Source of the DNA: Podarcis raffonei
Taxonomy: Eukaryota; Chordata; Lepidosauria; Squamata; Lacertidae
Assembly (NCBI RefSeq): GCF_027172205.1
Contig: NC_070619.1
Span: forward strand, 6,812,959 to 6,876,958
Direction of reading: 5' to 3'
Length of the DNA stretch: 64,000 bases
The notes below the pieces were generated by a model. It ran no database searches and had not been told where the DNA came from. It saw nothing but the letters and a program-made list of their open reading frames with translations. Position 1 is the stretch's first letter. The number at the start of each line of letters is the position of its first letter. A program made the translations under genes and the position numbers. Shown here in pieces: positions 1 to 35,279 of the stretch.

Positions 1-232
1 ACGGCTGGAAGCTGGTTGCGTGGTATGAAAGAGTCGCTTTCTAAAAAAACAAACCAACCACTCTACAAGCTTGTAGATTAAGGAGGTACTCTGTTCTGCA
101 ATGGTTCCCCTCATTATGCCACCATATGACTTCTGTCCAGGTAGGGCAACAAAAGGGGGGGACGGACAAAAATAAACCAGAACATTTGTGGTGTAAAAGA
201 GGTCATGGGATTGCAGCAGGGAGTTGCAGGAT

Positions 233-808
233 CATAGCTGTCAAGTGTCCCTTATTTGAAGGGACAGTCCCTTATTCCAGCGCCATGTCCCGTTGCTGTC
301 CCTTATTGATGGATGTCCCTTAAATGATGTCCCTTAAATTTCAAAGGAAGCAGCTCCTCTCCCTCCCTCCCTGCCGGCCGGCCAGGGAGGAGGGAGGCTC
401 CAACTGTGTTGCTTGGCTGTGTTGCTCACCCAATAAGAAGTCTAAGAACGACTGGGGGGTGGAGCTTGCATGCCTTGTGTGTGGCTAGTTAATGCAAGCT
501 GAGGGGGTTTTTGAACGCTGGACGCCATTTTGTTGCACGTGCTGCTGCAAACTTTGCAGTGCAAAGCCAGGCCGGGGAGCCATCTTAAGTTGAGGCTGCA
601 TAGGCCTTGTGGTGCATGTGATTCAGATTCTATTCAGTTGAACCTCTGGTTACAAAGTTGGTTGGACAGTGTCCTCGAAGCTACCAGCATGAGTTTGACC
701 AGACTGCAGGAGGACAGGAAGACTGGAGTGCCTGGAAGAGGTGAGGCTGCAGGTCCCTTATTTTGGCTGCTGGTCCCTTATTTTCAAATCTGTAAGTTGA
801 CAGCTATG
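233..808. mobile_element. hAT-like MITE with a captured BovB piece
   Basis: The ends are inverted: CATAGCTGTCAA at left and TTGACAGCTATG at right. The flanking 8-mers TGCAGGAT and TACAGGAT match at 7 of 8 bases, as expected for hAT. The interior has repeated GTCCCTTAT motifs and, at 658-737, a BovB 3' fragment. Short relatives are at 50592 and 52432. Confidence 0.65.
658..737 (+). mobile_element. BovB LINE 3' fragment
   Basis: It translates in pieces to LDSVLEATSMSLTRLQ, matching the C terminus of the BovB protein at 16856-16930. It lies inside the MITE at 233-808. Confidence 0.7.
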
Positions 809-1230
809 TACAGGATATGCACCAATTGCTGACCAAACTTTGGCAGGAAGAAACAGTGCTGAAATCGGGAGCACGTCTGACCTCCCCAATAGCATCTGGA
901 GCACAAACCGTAATAAATGCACGATCAAAAACCAGAGGGAGCTTTTGAGCAGGCAGTCAGGGACGTTGTAATTTTAAAGGGTCTCAGGGCCACTGACCGC
1001 ATTCCAAACAGCAATGTTTCTGATCGGCTTGCTACATTTTTTAGTGATAGCTGATCCAAGGCCATTTGATGTACCTTTGGGGGCTATTAATTTGAATGAA
1101 GATTTATCATTGAAACAGTTCATTATCCTGGAAGAACCGTACTGTCTGCTGCTGTGCTCGGAGTACCCTATTGCAACATTTGGAGCACCCACAATCTCAC
1201 ATCTGTAGGATATTGACTGTGGAAAGGCAT
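809..1230. other. Unassigned flank
   Basis: No gene or recognised repeat was identified between the MITE and the next LINE copy. Short open frames on both strands show no family match that I recognise. Confidence 0.4.
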
Positions 1231-1234
1231 TCTA

Positions 1235-1709
1235 TACACGGCAGCTAGACTGGTGACTGGGAGCGGCCGCCAAGACCATATAACACCGGTCTTGAAATAC
1301 TTACATTGGCTCCCAGTATGTTTCCGAGCACAATTCAAAGTGTTGGTGCTGACCTTTAAAGCCCTAAACGGCCTTGGTCCAGTATACCTGAAGGAGCATT
1401 TCCACCCCCATTGTTCTGCCTGGACACTGAGGTCCAGCTCCAAGGGCCTTCTGGTGGTTCCCTCACTGTGAGAAGCCAAGTTACAGGGAACCAGGCAGAG
1501 GGCCTTCTCGTTGGTGGCACCCGCCCTGTGGAACGCCCTCCCACCAGATGTCAAAGAGAACAACAACTACCAGACTTTTAGAAGACATCTGAAGGCAGCC
1601 CTGTTTAGGGAAGCTTTTAATGTTTGATGTATTACAGTATTTTTATATTTTTTGGGAAGCCACCCAGAGTGGCTGGGGAAGCCCAGCCAGATGGGCGGGG
1701 TATAAATAA

Positions 1710-1760
<51 letters not shown>
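1235..1760 (+). mobile_element. CR1/L2-group LINE (family A), 3' part
   Basis: It encodes in pieces the LINE C terminus (HITPVLKYLHWLPVCFRAQF, KVLVLTFKALNGLGPVYLKE). It ends with the family 3' end CCCAGAGTGGCTGGGGAA and a tail TATAAATAAATTATTATT running into (ATT)n. Confidence 0.85.
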
Positions 1761-1764
1761 GTTA

Positions 1765-2289
1765 TGCCTCCATTTCAGTGATCTTTGACAGTGACTTACC
1801 ACCCCTTCCATTCCTGTTCACGGAACATTTATTTGATTCTTTTTAGTCTGTGATTCTATGCACATATTATATGTCTTCTGCTTATGAATTTTGAAACGGT
1901 ATAGTGTTATAAAAACATTGTCAGTATATTATTAGCCGACGTGTTGCTTCTTGTTGTTCAGTCTGCTTTAAAATGAGCTGTTGTTCCTTAAAAGAGAGTG
2001 AAGGCAGCTACAAGCCCCCAGATTCAAATCCAGCCTCGTTGCAAGGTTGGACTGTGAAATACTCCATGCAGAGGACTTGGCTGCTCACTGTTGACAGTAC
2101 TGAGCCCGGGGGACAAATAATACAACTTGGAACAAATTGGTTCGTGCTGGAGGAGGCCAGACACCGGCTTTGCATTGCAAAAGGTTCCCGGTTCAGTTCC
2201 CGACAGCTCCCCTTTAAAAGAAGATTTCTGCCAATCAGAGGAGACCTTACTATGTGATCCGGGCATAGGGTCTGATGTGGCCCAATATT
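1765..2289. other. Unassigned flank
   Basis: Single-copy-looking DNA between a LINE tail and a SINE. Overlapping open frames of 80-103 codons occur on both strands but have no recognisable domain or splice context. Confidence 0.35.
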
Positions 2290-2606
2290 AAAGGTAAAGG
2301 TAAAGGGACCCCTGACCATTAGGGCCAGTCGTGTCCGACTCTGGGGTTGCGGCGCTCATCTCGCTTTATTGGCCGTACAGCTTCTGGGTCATGTGTCCAG
2401 CATGACTAAGCCGCTTCTGGCGAACCAGAGCAGCACACGGAAATGCCATTTACGTTCCCGCCGGAGAGGTACCTATTTATCTACTTGCAGTGGCATGCTT
2501 TCAAACTGCTAGGTTGGCAGGAGCAGGGACCGAGCAACGGGAGCTCACCCCGTCACGGGGATTCGAACCGCCTGATCGGCAAGTCCTAGGCTCTGTGGTT
2601 TAACCT
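2290..2606 (-). mobile_element. Sauria-type SINE, head truncated
   Basis: The tail (GGTAAA)n is at left and the tRNA-derived body reads on the minus strand. The extreme tRNA head is replaced by a LINE family A fragment at 2607. Confidence 0.88.
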
Positions 2607-2790
2607 GCAGCATTAGTTGTAGTTTCCGGGTCACCTTCAAAGGTAGCCCCACGTAGAGCGCATTGCAGTAGTCCAAGCGGGAGATAACCAGGGCGTGCAC
2701 CACTCTGGCGAGACAGTCTGCGGGCAGGGAGGGTCTCAGCTTGTGTACCAGATGGAGCTGATAGACAGCTGCCCTGCCCTGGGTGCGCCA
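2607..2790 (-). mobile_element. CR1/L2-group LINE (family A) fragment
   Basis: The minus strand encodes the conserved HALVISRLDYCNALYVGLPL block found in the other family A copies. It is joined directly to the SINE at 2606. Confidence 0.8.
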
Positions 2791-2802
2791 ACCCTTGCCA
2801 AA

Positions 2803-4075
2803 GACTTTAAAAAGATTATGCAATTCAGAAAGAGAGGGAACCCAAAAGGCTGTATAATTAATGGACATCTAATACAGGAAGTTAAGCACTTCAATTATCT
2901 GGGAATCACATTCAAAAATAATATGAATTGGAATACACGTATATGTGCTGCAATAGCTAAGGCCAAAGTGACAGCCCACCATATTAAATCCTATTTTTTT
3001 TTCTCCAGTAGGAAACAGATTTATTCCAGCTGTATTGCAAGTGATTGACATGAAACTGTGCCCAACTTCTATACGGCACACCAGTGTGGATTTCAGGTGA
3101 CCTCAAGAGGTTGGATAAATTTCACGCATCCCTTTTGAGGTCATTATTAGGACTTGCAAACTCTGTAAAATATGAAACAATATGTTGTGAGCTGGGAATA
3201 CTGCCTTTATCAGTAAGAGCATGGCTGAGGACCTTGAAATATTGGATCTTCCTCCATTATACAGCCCTATCCCCTAATACTATACTTTACGATCTTTTAA
3301 GTGATAGTGCAATCTACAATCTATCAGTGATTTGTAGGAGAAAACTGGATTCGATAGGGCTCACTCTAACTGATTTTGAAATCTCTGATCCCAAAGATAT
3401 ATGGGAAATTATTAGGAAGACCCTCACAGAAAAAAGTGTTCTCGCCATGCTTGAGGTTGCAAAGCACAGCACCTGCTCTCCTATCCACCTAAATCTCCCT
3501 TTGTGTAGAGATTTCCAAAAGGGATACATGACAAATCTGAAGAAACATGAATCGTGTAGGCTGTTTATGTTGGCCAGATTTAACATGTTTCCCTCGGCGG
3601 TAGTGAGAGGAAGATACTTAGCTATCCCAGAATCTGAGCGTCTCTGTAAATGCAGAAAACAGGAACCCGATACTCTAGAGCATATATTCTTTTCCTGTGA
3701 TTTTGGCAGCTATGCCAGAAGACAATTATTTGAGGCCCTAAAATTTAATAGACAGTTTTTTACACAACCAACTGTTCAGGACCTGCTGGCGGACAGCGAT
3801 GATCAAATTACTTTAATAGCGGCTGAATTTTTAAGTGCTGTCCATGAAGAAAGAATGGGCCATGATAAAGAGACTTAGTGGTTTTTAATGGTAGGTGATG
3901 TTGCTGTGTTGTATTATATTATTTATGTACATTGATTTATTTTTTGGAGTTAAGAATAGGACTGGGATAAATTGTGTTCGCTGAGCCCGTATTTTATACA
4001 GTCTGTATATGATGTTTGTTTGTTAATGTGAGGTGTGATATGCCTAATAAAGGATTTTGAATTGAATTGAATTGA
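2803..4075 (+). mobile_element. Non-LTR LINE with C-terminal zinc knuckle (family V), 3' part
   Basis: It encodes the end of the reverse transcriptase region (INGHLIQEVKHFNYLGITFK) and a 264-codon open frame at 3084-3878 with the C-terminal knuckle CKCRKQEPDTLEHIFFSC. The 5' half is missing and the frame shifts near 3050. The 3' end is (ATTGA)n at 4056-4074. It is of the Jockey/I-group type, perhaps Vingi-like; the clade is not certain. Four other copies lie in this window. Confidence 0.75.
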
Positions 4076-4079
4076 CTTT

Positions 4080-4699
4080 AAAAAGCTAATAGGCAGCAGT
4101 GCGGGTCTGTCGACTCCATTTACGGTCTGCGCTATCCTTCCCCCCCCGCAAACAAATTATGCAACGTCAGGACTCTGTGTTACTTCGTTTCATTTGCATA
4201 ACGTCAGAATTTGGACCGAGTCACTGCAGAATGTCATTAAAAAAACAAAACCAGAACAAAACACAGCATGGGCTGTACACGCGGCAGCCTTGCGGGCTGG
4301 TCTTTCCTTTCTCTCTCTCCCGCCCCCAGCCTTTTCCATACATTTCTGACCATGCAAAACCCTCTGCCCCACATCTCGTCGAAGGGAAAAGTGGAGATTT
4401 GGTGTGTTGGGGAGCCCCCCCTCCCCTTAACTGACAACGTTTTTACAATCGTAGGCAGATAAAACGATATAATACATTCATGGCGTGAGCGTGTTTTAAG
4501 CAAAAGTCCAACCCCGCGAACCCCATTGCTTTGGCATGGGTCAAGAGCGCCTGGGAGGGTGGTGCAAACCGTTATTGAAAACACACAAAAAAACCAAAAA
4601 CCCACAACATTTGTAGTTAAGAGTCTGCTGGGAGTTGCCCAAGGCCTCTCTTGCGGCCAGAGGGTCCCAGTCCTGCAAAACGAGGGAAGTAGCACGTTT
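4080..4699 (-). other. FSD1: Probable FSD1 3' UTR
   Basis: This is non-repetitive DNA directly downstream of the FSD1 stop, up to the 3' tail of a LINE at about 4075. No AATAAA or ATTAAA on the minus strand was found here, so the cleavage site is not placed. A long open frame on the minus strand at 4237-4803 is mostly this UTR read in another phase. Confidence 0.55.
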
Positions 4700-29482
<24,783 letters not shown>

Positions 29483-29700
29483 CTTCAGCTGCTTCCTCTG
29501 TCATGGACCAGGAAGGATGCTGAGAGGCAGGGGGAAGAATTGGTCCTTTCCCCCTCCCTCTTGTGGAATTAACAAAGCTGATTGGGGGGTTGTGGCCGGG
29601 TGGAGGGGAGGGTGGGGGGAGGGAAATGCTTCTGAACTTACTGCCCTTCCTCTCTGCGCAGATGGAAGAGCATGCTGGGAAATGTAGTCCAGTGAGAGAG
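29483..29700 (-). promoter_or_regulatory. FSD1: FSD1 5' UTR and proximal promoter
   Basis: Non-repetitive DNA just upstream of the FSD1 ATG. It contains a ZNF143/THAP11 (SBS) type motif and a short upstream frame that opens at 29504 in a weak context. No TATA box was seen. The transcription start is not placed. Confidence 0.6.
29670..29688 (-). promoter_or_regulatory. SBS (ZNF143/THAP11) motif
   Basis: On the minus strand it reads ACTACATTTCCCAGCATGC, a full match to ACTACAnnTCCCAGnnTGC. It lies about 190 bases upstream of the FSD1 ATG. This motif is known to sit near transcription starts in vertebrates. Confidence 0.7.
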
Positions 29701-29804
29701 AGAGAGAATAGAGGGTGGGTGGAACTGGGTGGCGATGAAAGCAGGCTTGTAGACAAAGGATTCGCCTGCATGACTAGGTTCCTGGTGTATGTCGCAGTCT
29801 GCGA

Positions 29805-30450
29805 TTCATGCCAAGCTGAAGAAAAGGTTTTCAGCACAGGGGATGAAATGTGGGAGGAAGAATGGACAAAATTTAATGATCATTTGGTTAAAGCTGTTAA
29901 GTTAAACTAATTGGAAATAGCTTGCAGGTATTAGATTGGCTTAGGATTTTATATAAGTTAAGTGATGAATCAATACAGTGGTACCTCGGGTTACATACGC
30001 TTCAGGTTACAGACGCTTCAGGTTACAGACTTTGCTGACCCAGAAATAGTGCTTCAGGTTAAGAACTTTGCTTCAGGATGAGAACAGAAATCGTGCTCCG
30101 GCGGCAGCGGGAAGCCCCATTAGCTAAAGTGGTGCTTCAGGTTAAGAACAGTTTCAGGTTAAGAACGGACCTCCGGAATGAATTAAGTACTTAACCCAAG
30201 GTACCACTGTATGTTTAATTTCGAATTGAAGCGTTATAAGGATGTTAAATGATTAAGTTCAGTTTATAAGAACTCTGATTTGGAAAACCGTTAAAAGGAT
30301 ATGCATTGAAGCTCAACCAAGGGGAAGCGGGGGAGTCACTTAACAATGTTAACAAGTGTAATTTTAATAAGGTTATGATTTATGTTTGTTTGTTTGTTTA
30401 TAATTTTGTGAAAATCAATAAAAAAAATTGGGGGAAAAATAAAGAAATGT
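29805..30450 (+). mobile_element. L1 LINE, 3' end, with a MITE inserted
   Basis: The last L1 ORF2 residues (WEEEWTKFNDHLVKAVKLN) are followed by a 3' UTR and AATCAATAAAAAAAATTG. The MITE at 29976-30209 interrupts it. Confidence 0.7.
29976..30209 (+). mobile_element. Tigger-like MITE (type A)
   Basis: CAGTGGTACCTCGGGTTACA / ACCCAAGGTACCACTG, TA flanks. Confidence 0.85.
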
Positions 30451-30472
30451 GGCAGAGCTGAGAAGGCAAGAA

Positions 30473-30520
30473 TCATAGAGTTGTAAAAGGACCCTGAGCA
30501 TCAACTATTCCAACCCCCCT
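30473..30520 (-). mobile_element. CR1-type 3' tail fragment
   Basis: AATCATAGAGTTGTAAAAGG ... TCCAACCCCCC, the standard tail, short. Confidence 0.5.
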
Positions 30521-30615
30521 GTGCTGTTGTTTTGAATCGTTTGTACATTTTTAATCCCCACCCTAATTGTTTTTATATGTGCAACTGCTTTATTTATTTT
30601 GAAATAGTTTTTATT

Positions 30616-30700
30616 TGCTTGTGCGAGAACACACAGCATACTCAATAAAGAAACATTTGAACATTTGGTCTCTCGTTTTGCTTTACTGAACGTCGTCAGG
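30616..30700 (+). repeat. Inverted copy of the NMRK2 3' end
   Basis: About 85 bases, nearly identical to the minus strand of 38303-38388, including the AATAAAG signal and some 50 bases beyond it. Only two or three differences were seen. Confidence 0.8.
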
Positions 30701-30761
30701 GCAGGACAAAAATTCACAGAAGGCTACCAGATTCAATCTTTGGCATCTCTAGAAGGATAGG

Positions 30762-30838
30762 TAAAGGTAAAGGGACCCCCGACCATTAGGTCCAGTCGTG
30801 GCCGACTCTGGGGTTGCGGCGCTCATCTCGCTTTACTG
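30762..30838 (-). mobile_element. Sauria-type SINE, tail part only
   Basis: GGTAAAGGTAAAGGGACCCC to CTCATCTCGCTTTACTGG, then a break. It faces the SINE at 30858 in inverted orientation. Confidence 0.88.
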
Positions 30839-30857
30839 GACAATTGTTGTCCCTGAT

Positions 30858-31203
30858 GTGGGTGGCGCTGTGGGTTAAACCACAGAGCCTAGGACTTGCC
30901 GATCAGAAGGTCGGCAGTTCGAATCCCCGCGACGGGGTGAGCTCCCGTTGCTCGGTCCCTGCTCCTGCCAACCTAGCAGTTCAAAAGCACATCAAAGTTC
31001 AAGTAGATAAATAGGTACCACTCTGGCGGGAAGGTAAAGGGTGTTTCCGTGCGCTGCTCTGGTTTGCCAGAAGCGGCTTAGTCATGCTGGCCACATGACC
31101 CGGAAGCTGTAGGCTGGCTTCCTCAGCCAATAGAGCGAGATGAGCGCCACAACCCCAGAGTCGGTCACGACTGGACCTAATGGTCAGGGGCCCTTTACCT
31201 TTA
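30858..31203 (+). mobile_element. Sauria-type SINE
   Basis: Head TGGGTGGCGCTGTGGGTTAA to tail CCCTTTACCTTTA, near full length. Confidence 0.92.
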
Positions 31204-31367
31204 GGTAATAAAATGAGAACAGAAAAGTGGAGAAAGAATCTGTAGTGATGGCGGAAGTTCTGATTTTCCCCATGATGACTGTTTTGAGGTGCTTTATAAA
31301 TAATAGAAAATTTCATATTCTTTAAACAAGCTTTGCTGGTGCCCTAAGAACAAGTGTAATCTACCTA

Positions 31368-31592
31368 CAGTGGTGCCTCGGGTTACAGATGCTTCAGGTT
31401 ACAGACGCTTCAGGTTACAGACTCCGCTAACCCAGAAATAGTACCTCAGGTTAAGAACTTTGCTTCAGGATGAGAACAGAAATCGTGCGGCAGCAGCGGG
31501 AGGCCCCATTAGCTAAAGTGGTACCTCAGGTTAAGAACAGTTTCAGGTTAAGAACGGACCTCCAGAACGAATTAAGTTCTTAACCCAGGTAT
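31368..31592 (+). mobile_element. Tigger-like MITE (type A), right tip lost
   Basis: CAGTGGTGCCTCGGGTTACA at left; the right end stops at TTAACCCAGGTA. Confidence 0.8.
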
Positions 31593-31599
31593 TGGGTTG

Positions 31600-31664
31600 G
31601 GGAAAACTATGAGGCAGACTCCTTCTTCTCCACAATAACACAACACTTGCAAACTCTAGACATT

Positions 31665-31704
<40 letters not shown>

Positions 31705-32105
31705 GTGTGTAAACTTGAGATGTCAAGGTAAGAAGTTTCAGAAGTCAATGACTCATTCTTTAACTGCATGTACTTTGTCGAAAGATTTGTTATTTTAATT
31801 AAAGCATTTTAACATCCGCTCAGTCCTCGTAAAGTCTCCACTGATGCCCTTTGATGTTCAATAACACCCTGGAGTGATATCATATTGCATGTGACTCTCC
31901 ACATTGACTGACAGCTGCAGATGGGGAGGAGAAACGAAGTCTAAGTTTGCACTTGAAGGCAAACCTACCTTATCCACATTTTCCTAAACAAGATAAGAAC
32001 CAAAGCAGAGCCAGCCTCAGAAATTCACACGTAACTGAATTTTGCAATGGCATTCCCCAGGGAAAAAAATTGCTATCATGATACTAGGGTAAAGTGTGCC
32101 AATAG
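31600..32105. other. Unassigned intergenic DNA
   Basis: Apart from the (TTTC)n tract no gene or recognised repeat was seen. Confidence 0.4.
31663..31704. repeat. (TTTC)n microsatellite
   Basis: About 42 bases of perfect TTTC. Confidence 0.95.
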
Positions 32106-32109
32106 CGTA

Positions 32110-32335
32110 CAGTGGTACCTCGGGTTAAGTACTTAATTCATTCCGGAGGTCTGTTCTTAACCTGAAACTGTTCTTAACCTGAAGCACCACTTTAGCTAAT
32201 GGGGCCTCCTGCTGCTGCCGCGCTGCCAGAGCACGATTTCTGTTCTTATCCTGAAGCAAAGTTCTTAACCTGTAGCACTATTTCTGGGTTAGCGGAGTCT
32301 GTAACCTGAAGTGTATGTAACCCGAGGTACCACTG
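32110..32335 (-). mobile_element. Tigger-like MITE (type A)
   Basis: CAGTGGTACCTCGGGTTAAG / TGTAACCCGAGGTACCACTG, TA flanks. Confidence 0.85.
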
Positions 32336-32397
32336 TACAAACATTAGAGGAAACCGCTTTGCAGAAATGGGTATGTTAGGTAAAAATACACAGAAGC

Positions 32398-32607
32398 GTA
32401 CCATAGTTTTTGGTGTATAAGATGAGCTTTTTTTCCTTTGAAAAGGATATTTAAAATTGGGGCTCATTTTATACATGGTAGTTCAGAGTGTGGGCTGGCT
32501 CAACAACTCTGGGCTATCCTTCCCCCCATTTTCTTAAATCGGAATCCCCCAAAATAGGGGTCGTGTTATACACAAGGGAGTGTTATACACTGAAAAATAC
32601 GCTATGT
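32398..32607. mobile_element. Degraded MITE (CGTATTTT family)
   Basis: Arms GTACCATAGTTTTTGGTGTA and CACTGAAAAATACGC enclose TATAAGATGAGC-type motifs. Confidence 0.5.
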
Positions 32608-33114
32608 ATCAGGAGACATTCCAACTAAACCACTAATGAATTTTCATGACTTTTTTTAAAAACTGCGATCTGATGTGGGAAATGTTGGAGAACTGGAATT
32701 AGGGTTGGGAGAAAAAGGGAACGAAAAGAAAACCTGGCTATATGCAACCTGCGCCTGTGTAATTTGTTTCTTAAAAAAACACCACTGAATCTGCTCTCTC
32801 TGTGTGTGCGGGTTTGCAATGACTTGCAAGAATATTGCAATTATTTGCACCTGCGGTGCTTTTCTCTTGGAAAAAAGAAAACGTGGGGGAACTCACAACA
32901 AAGTTTGTTTTTTTGTTTTAATGCAGGCCCCGTCGCAGTGCCACGCACACACACGCACAAATCCTGGGCAGTAAGATGTGATTATTAAACTTAAGCAGAC
33001 AATGGTCTGGATTAGAAATGGCCAGAATTTTATCGAATATAGACATAGGTAGATTTTGGACTCAGGCGTTGGGCATATATCCATTCCAGACCCCCCTTCA
33101 GTCAAATACAGTGG

Positions 33115-33362
33115 TGGTGGTTGTTGTTTAGTCGTTTAGTCGTGTCCGACTCTTCGTGACCCCCTGGACCAGAGCACACCAGGCCCTCCTGTCTTCCACT
33201 GCCTCCCGCAGTTTGGTCAAACTCATCCTGGTAGCTTCGAGAAGACTGTCCCACCATCTCGTCCTCTGTCGTCCCCTTTTCCTTGCGCCCTCCATCTTTC
33301 CCAGCATCAGGGTCTTTTCCAGGGAGTCTTCTCTTCTCATGAGGTGGCCAAAGTCTTGGAGC
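33115..33362 (-). mobile_element. BovB LINE 3' end
   Basis: The minus strand encodes MRREDSLEKTLMLGKMEGAR to VTKSRTRLND and ends with the tail GACTAAACGACTAAACAACA. Confidence 0.92.
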
Positions 33363-33363
33363 C

Positions 33364-33525
33364 GCTTTGGTGGAGGGAAGTTTGGGAATTGGGAGGGGGG
33401 TTTAAAAATGTTTTCTTTTCGGTTATTTTTTAATGTTAATGAGAAATGTGCGGTGTAATATGGTATTGATACAATGTGGTATATAATTGAAAACTAATAA
33501 AAATTATTTAACAACAACAACAAAA
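33364..33525 (+). mobile_element. L1-type 3' UTR end
   Basis: GGTATATAATTGAAAACTAA followed by TAAAAATTATTTAACAACAA resembles the L1 3' end at 53200-53270. It is joined to the BovB end at 33362. Confidence 0.5.
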
Positions 33526-33538
33526 TATTTTTTATATA

Positions 33539-33764
33539 CTGTGGTACCTCGGGTTACAGACGCTTCAGGTTACAGACTCTGCTAACCCAGAAATAGTGCT
33601 TCAGGTTAAGAACTTTGCTTCAGGATGAGAACAGAAATCGTGCTCTGGCGGTGCAGCAGCAACAGGAGACCTCATTAGCTAAAGTGGTGCTTCAGGTTAA
33701 GATCAGTTTCAGGTTAAGAACAGACCTCCGGAACAAATTTAGTGCTTAACCTGAGGTACCACTG
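33539..33764 (+). mobile_element. Tigger-like MITE (type A)
   Basis: GTGGTACCTCGGGTTACAGA / TTAACCTGAGGTACCACTG, TA flanks. It abuts the BovB piece at 33768. Confidence 0.84.
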
Positions 33765-33767
33765 TAT

Positions 33768-34199
33768 TTTCCCAGTAGTGATGTATGGAAGTGAGAGCTG
33801 GACCATAAAGAAGGCTGATCGCCAAAGAATGGATGCTTTTGAATTCTGGTGCTGGAGGAGAGTCTTGAGAGTCCCATGGACTGCAAGAAGATCAAACCTC
33901 TCCATTCTGAAGGAAATCAGCCCTGAGGGCTCACTGGAAGGACAGATCCTGAAGCTGAGGCTCCAAGACTTTGGCCACCTCATGAGAAGAGAAGACTCCC
34001 TGGAAAAGACCCTGATGCTGGGAAAGATGGAGGGCACAAGGAGAAGGGGACGACGGATATTTGGACAAAGTTCTGGAAGCTACCAGCTTGAGTCTGACCA
34101 AACTGTGGGAGGCAGTGGAAGACAGGAGTGCCTGGCATACTATGGTCCACGGGGTCACAAAGAGTCGGACATGACTAAACAACTAAACAACAGCAACAA
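33768..34199 (+). mobile_element. BovB LINE 3' part
   Basis: It encodes FPVVMYGSESWTIKKADRQR through RRSNLSILKEISPEGSLEGQ to the C terminus with a frame break near 34050. The tail is ACTAAACAACAGCAACAA. Confidence 0.92.
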
Positions 34200-34202
34200 G
34201 CA

Positions 34203-34290
34203 CTTGAAGAAGTGTACATGCACACAAAAGCTTGCCCCAGAACAAACTGAGTTGGTCTATAAGGTGCTACTGGACAATTTTTATTTTTTT
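34203..34290 (+). mobile_element. Fragment of the GGTGCTACTGGA retroposon family
   Basis: GAGTTGGTCTATAAGGTGCT matches the right arm of the element at 10681-10919. Confidence 0.55.
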
Positions 34291-34299
34291 ATTTCAAGT

Positions 34300-34985
34300 A
34301 GGTTGATTGTATGCTGTTTGGTTGTTATTCAAAAAATTTAAAAACCTACAAATATTTGGTGTGTTTTGGAGAGGGGGGAGAAGGAGGGAGAAACTGGATC
34401 TCTTGGCTTTTTAATATACCTAATATCTCTGAGTACGCACCCTCCTGCTGCTTGCCCTCTGTCGAGTGTCTTTCGTTCCACTTCTGCAAGGCTGCACATT
34501 ATGGGGAGAGAGAAATTCGGCTTCTATTAATAGCAGGAAACTGGTCCCGCCGACCTCCTTTCCAACTTTGGTTAAAGGCCCGGCGAGTTGGCAGCGGCTC
34601 CGGGATTTCTCCGGGCCAAACTGCTGAAGGCGAAGGGTTGGTTCAAATCCTCCCCCCCGGTCCGCCCTTTGCAGAATTTGCAGTGGGGCTGTTCCTGAGG
34701 CCTGGAGACCTCACATAACCTCTTCTCACCCCCCTCTCCGGCGAGAGAAGACTAATCCCTCGAAGCAAGGAGGCCGCCGACCGGTCTTCCCACCTGCTCA
34801 CATCTCCTTTACACAACACGGTTTCACGTCGTCTCAAGATCACGTTACGAGCACCCTGGAAAATGTTCCCGTGGTCCATTGATCCGTTCTGGGGTGTAAC
34901 CATGAGTTCTGCACCAGGGTGGGTTTCGTGGTGGGGCCAAACGGAAAGAAGTTCCCATCGCTCTTTTTGTTTTTAAATTTATTTA
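34300..34985. other. Unexplained GC-rich single-copy stretch
   Basis: From about 34430 the base composition rises and no repeat family is recognised. Open frames on both strands lack any domain I know and lack clear splice partners. It may be regulatory, a non-coding exon or an old pseudogene. Confidence 0.35.
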
Positions 34986-35270
34986 CAGTCATAGCTTATG
35001 GTATGTTTGCTTCAGGTCGAGCGTTTTCAGGTTGTGTCCCACGGCGACCCGGAAGTACCAGAAAGGGTTACTTCCGGGTTTCCGCGGCGACCCGGAAGTA
35101 CTGGAAAGGGTTCCGCTGCTTGCGCATGCACAGACGTGCAAAATGATGTCATGCGCATGCGCAGAAGTGGTGAATCGCGACCCGCGCATGCACAGACGCG
35201 GGTTGCGTTCTGCTCATGTTGCGAACGGGCCTCTGGAACGGATCCCGTTCACAACCAGAGGTACCACTGG
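34986..35270 (+). mobile_element. Tigger-like MITE (type F), GC-rich
   Basis: CAGTCATAGCTTATGG at left and AACCAGAGGTACCACTG at right, with repeated GCGACCCGGAAGTA and GCGCATGC motifs inside. Confidence 0.65.
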
Positions 35271-35279
35271 ATTTGATTT

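Noticed and set aside
29494-29504. Upstream ATG (MTEEAAEDG...) as the FSD1 start
   Set aside because: It is out of frame with exon 2 and meets a stop soon after the junction; ATG at 29482 splices in frame to DALRK.
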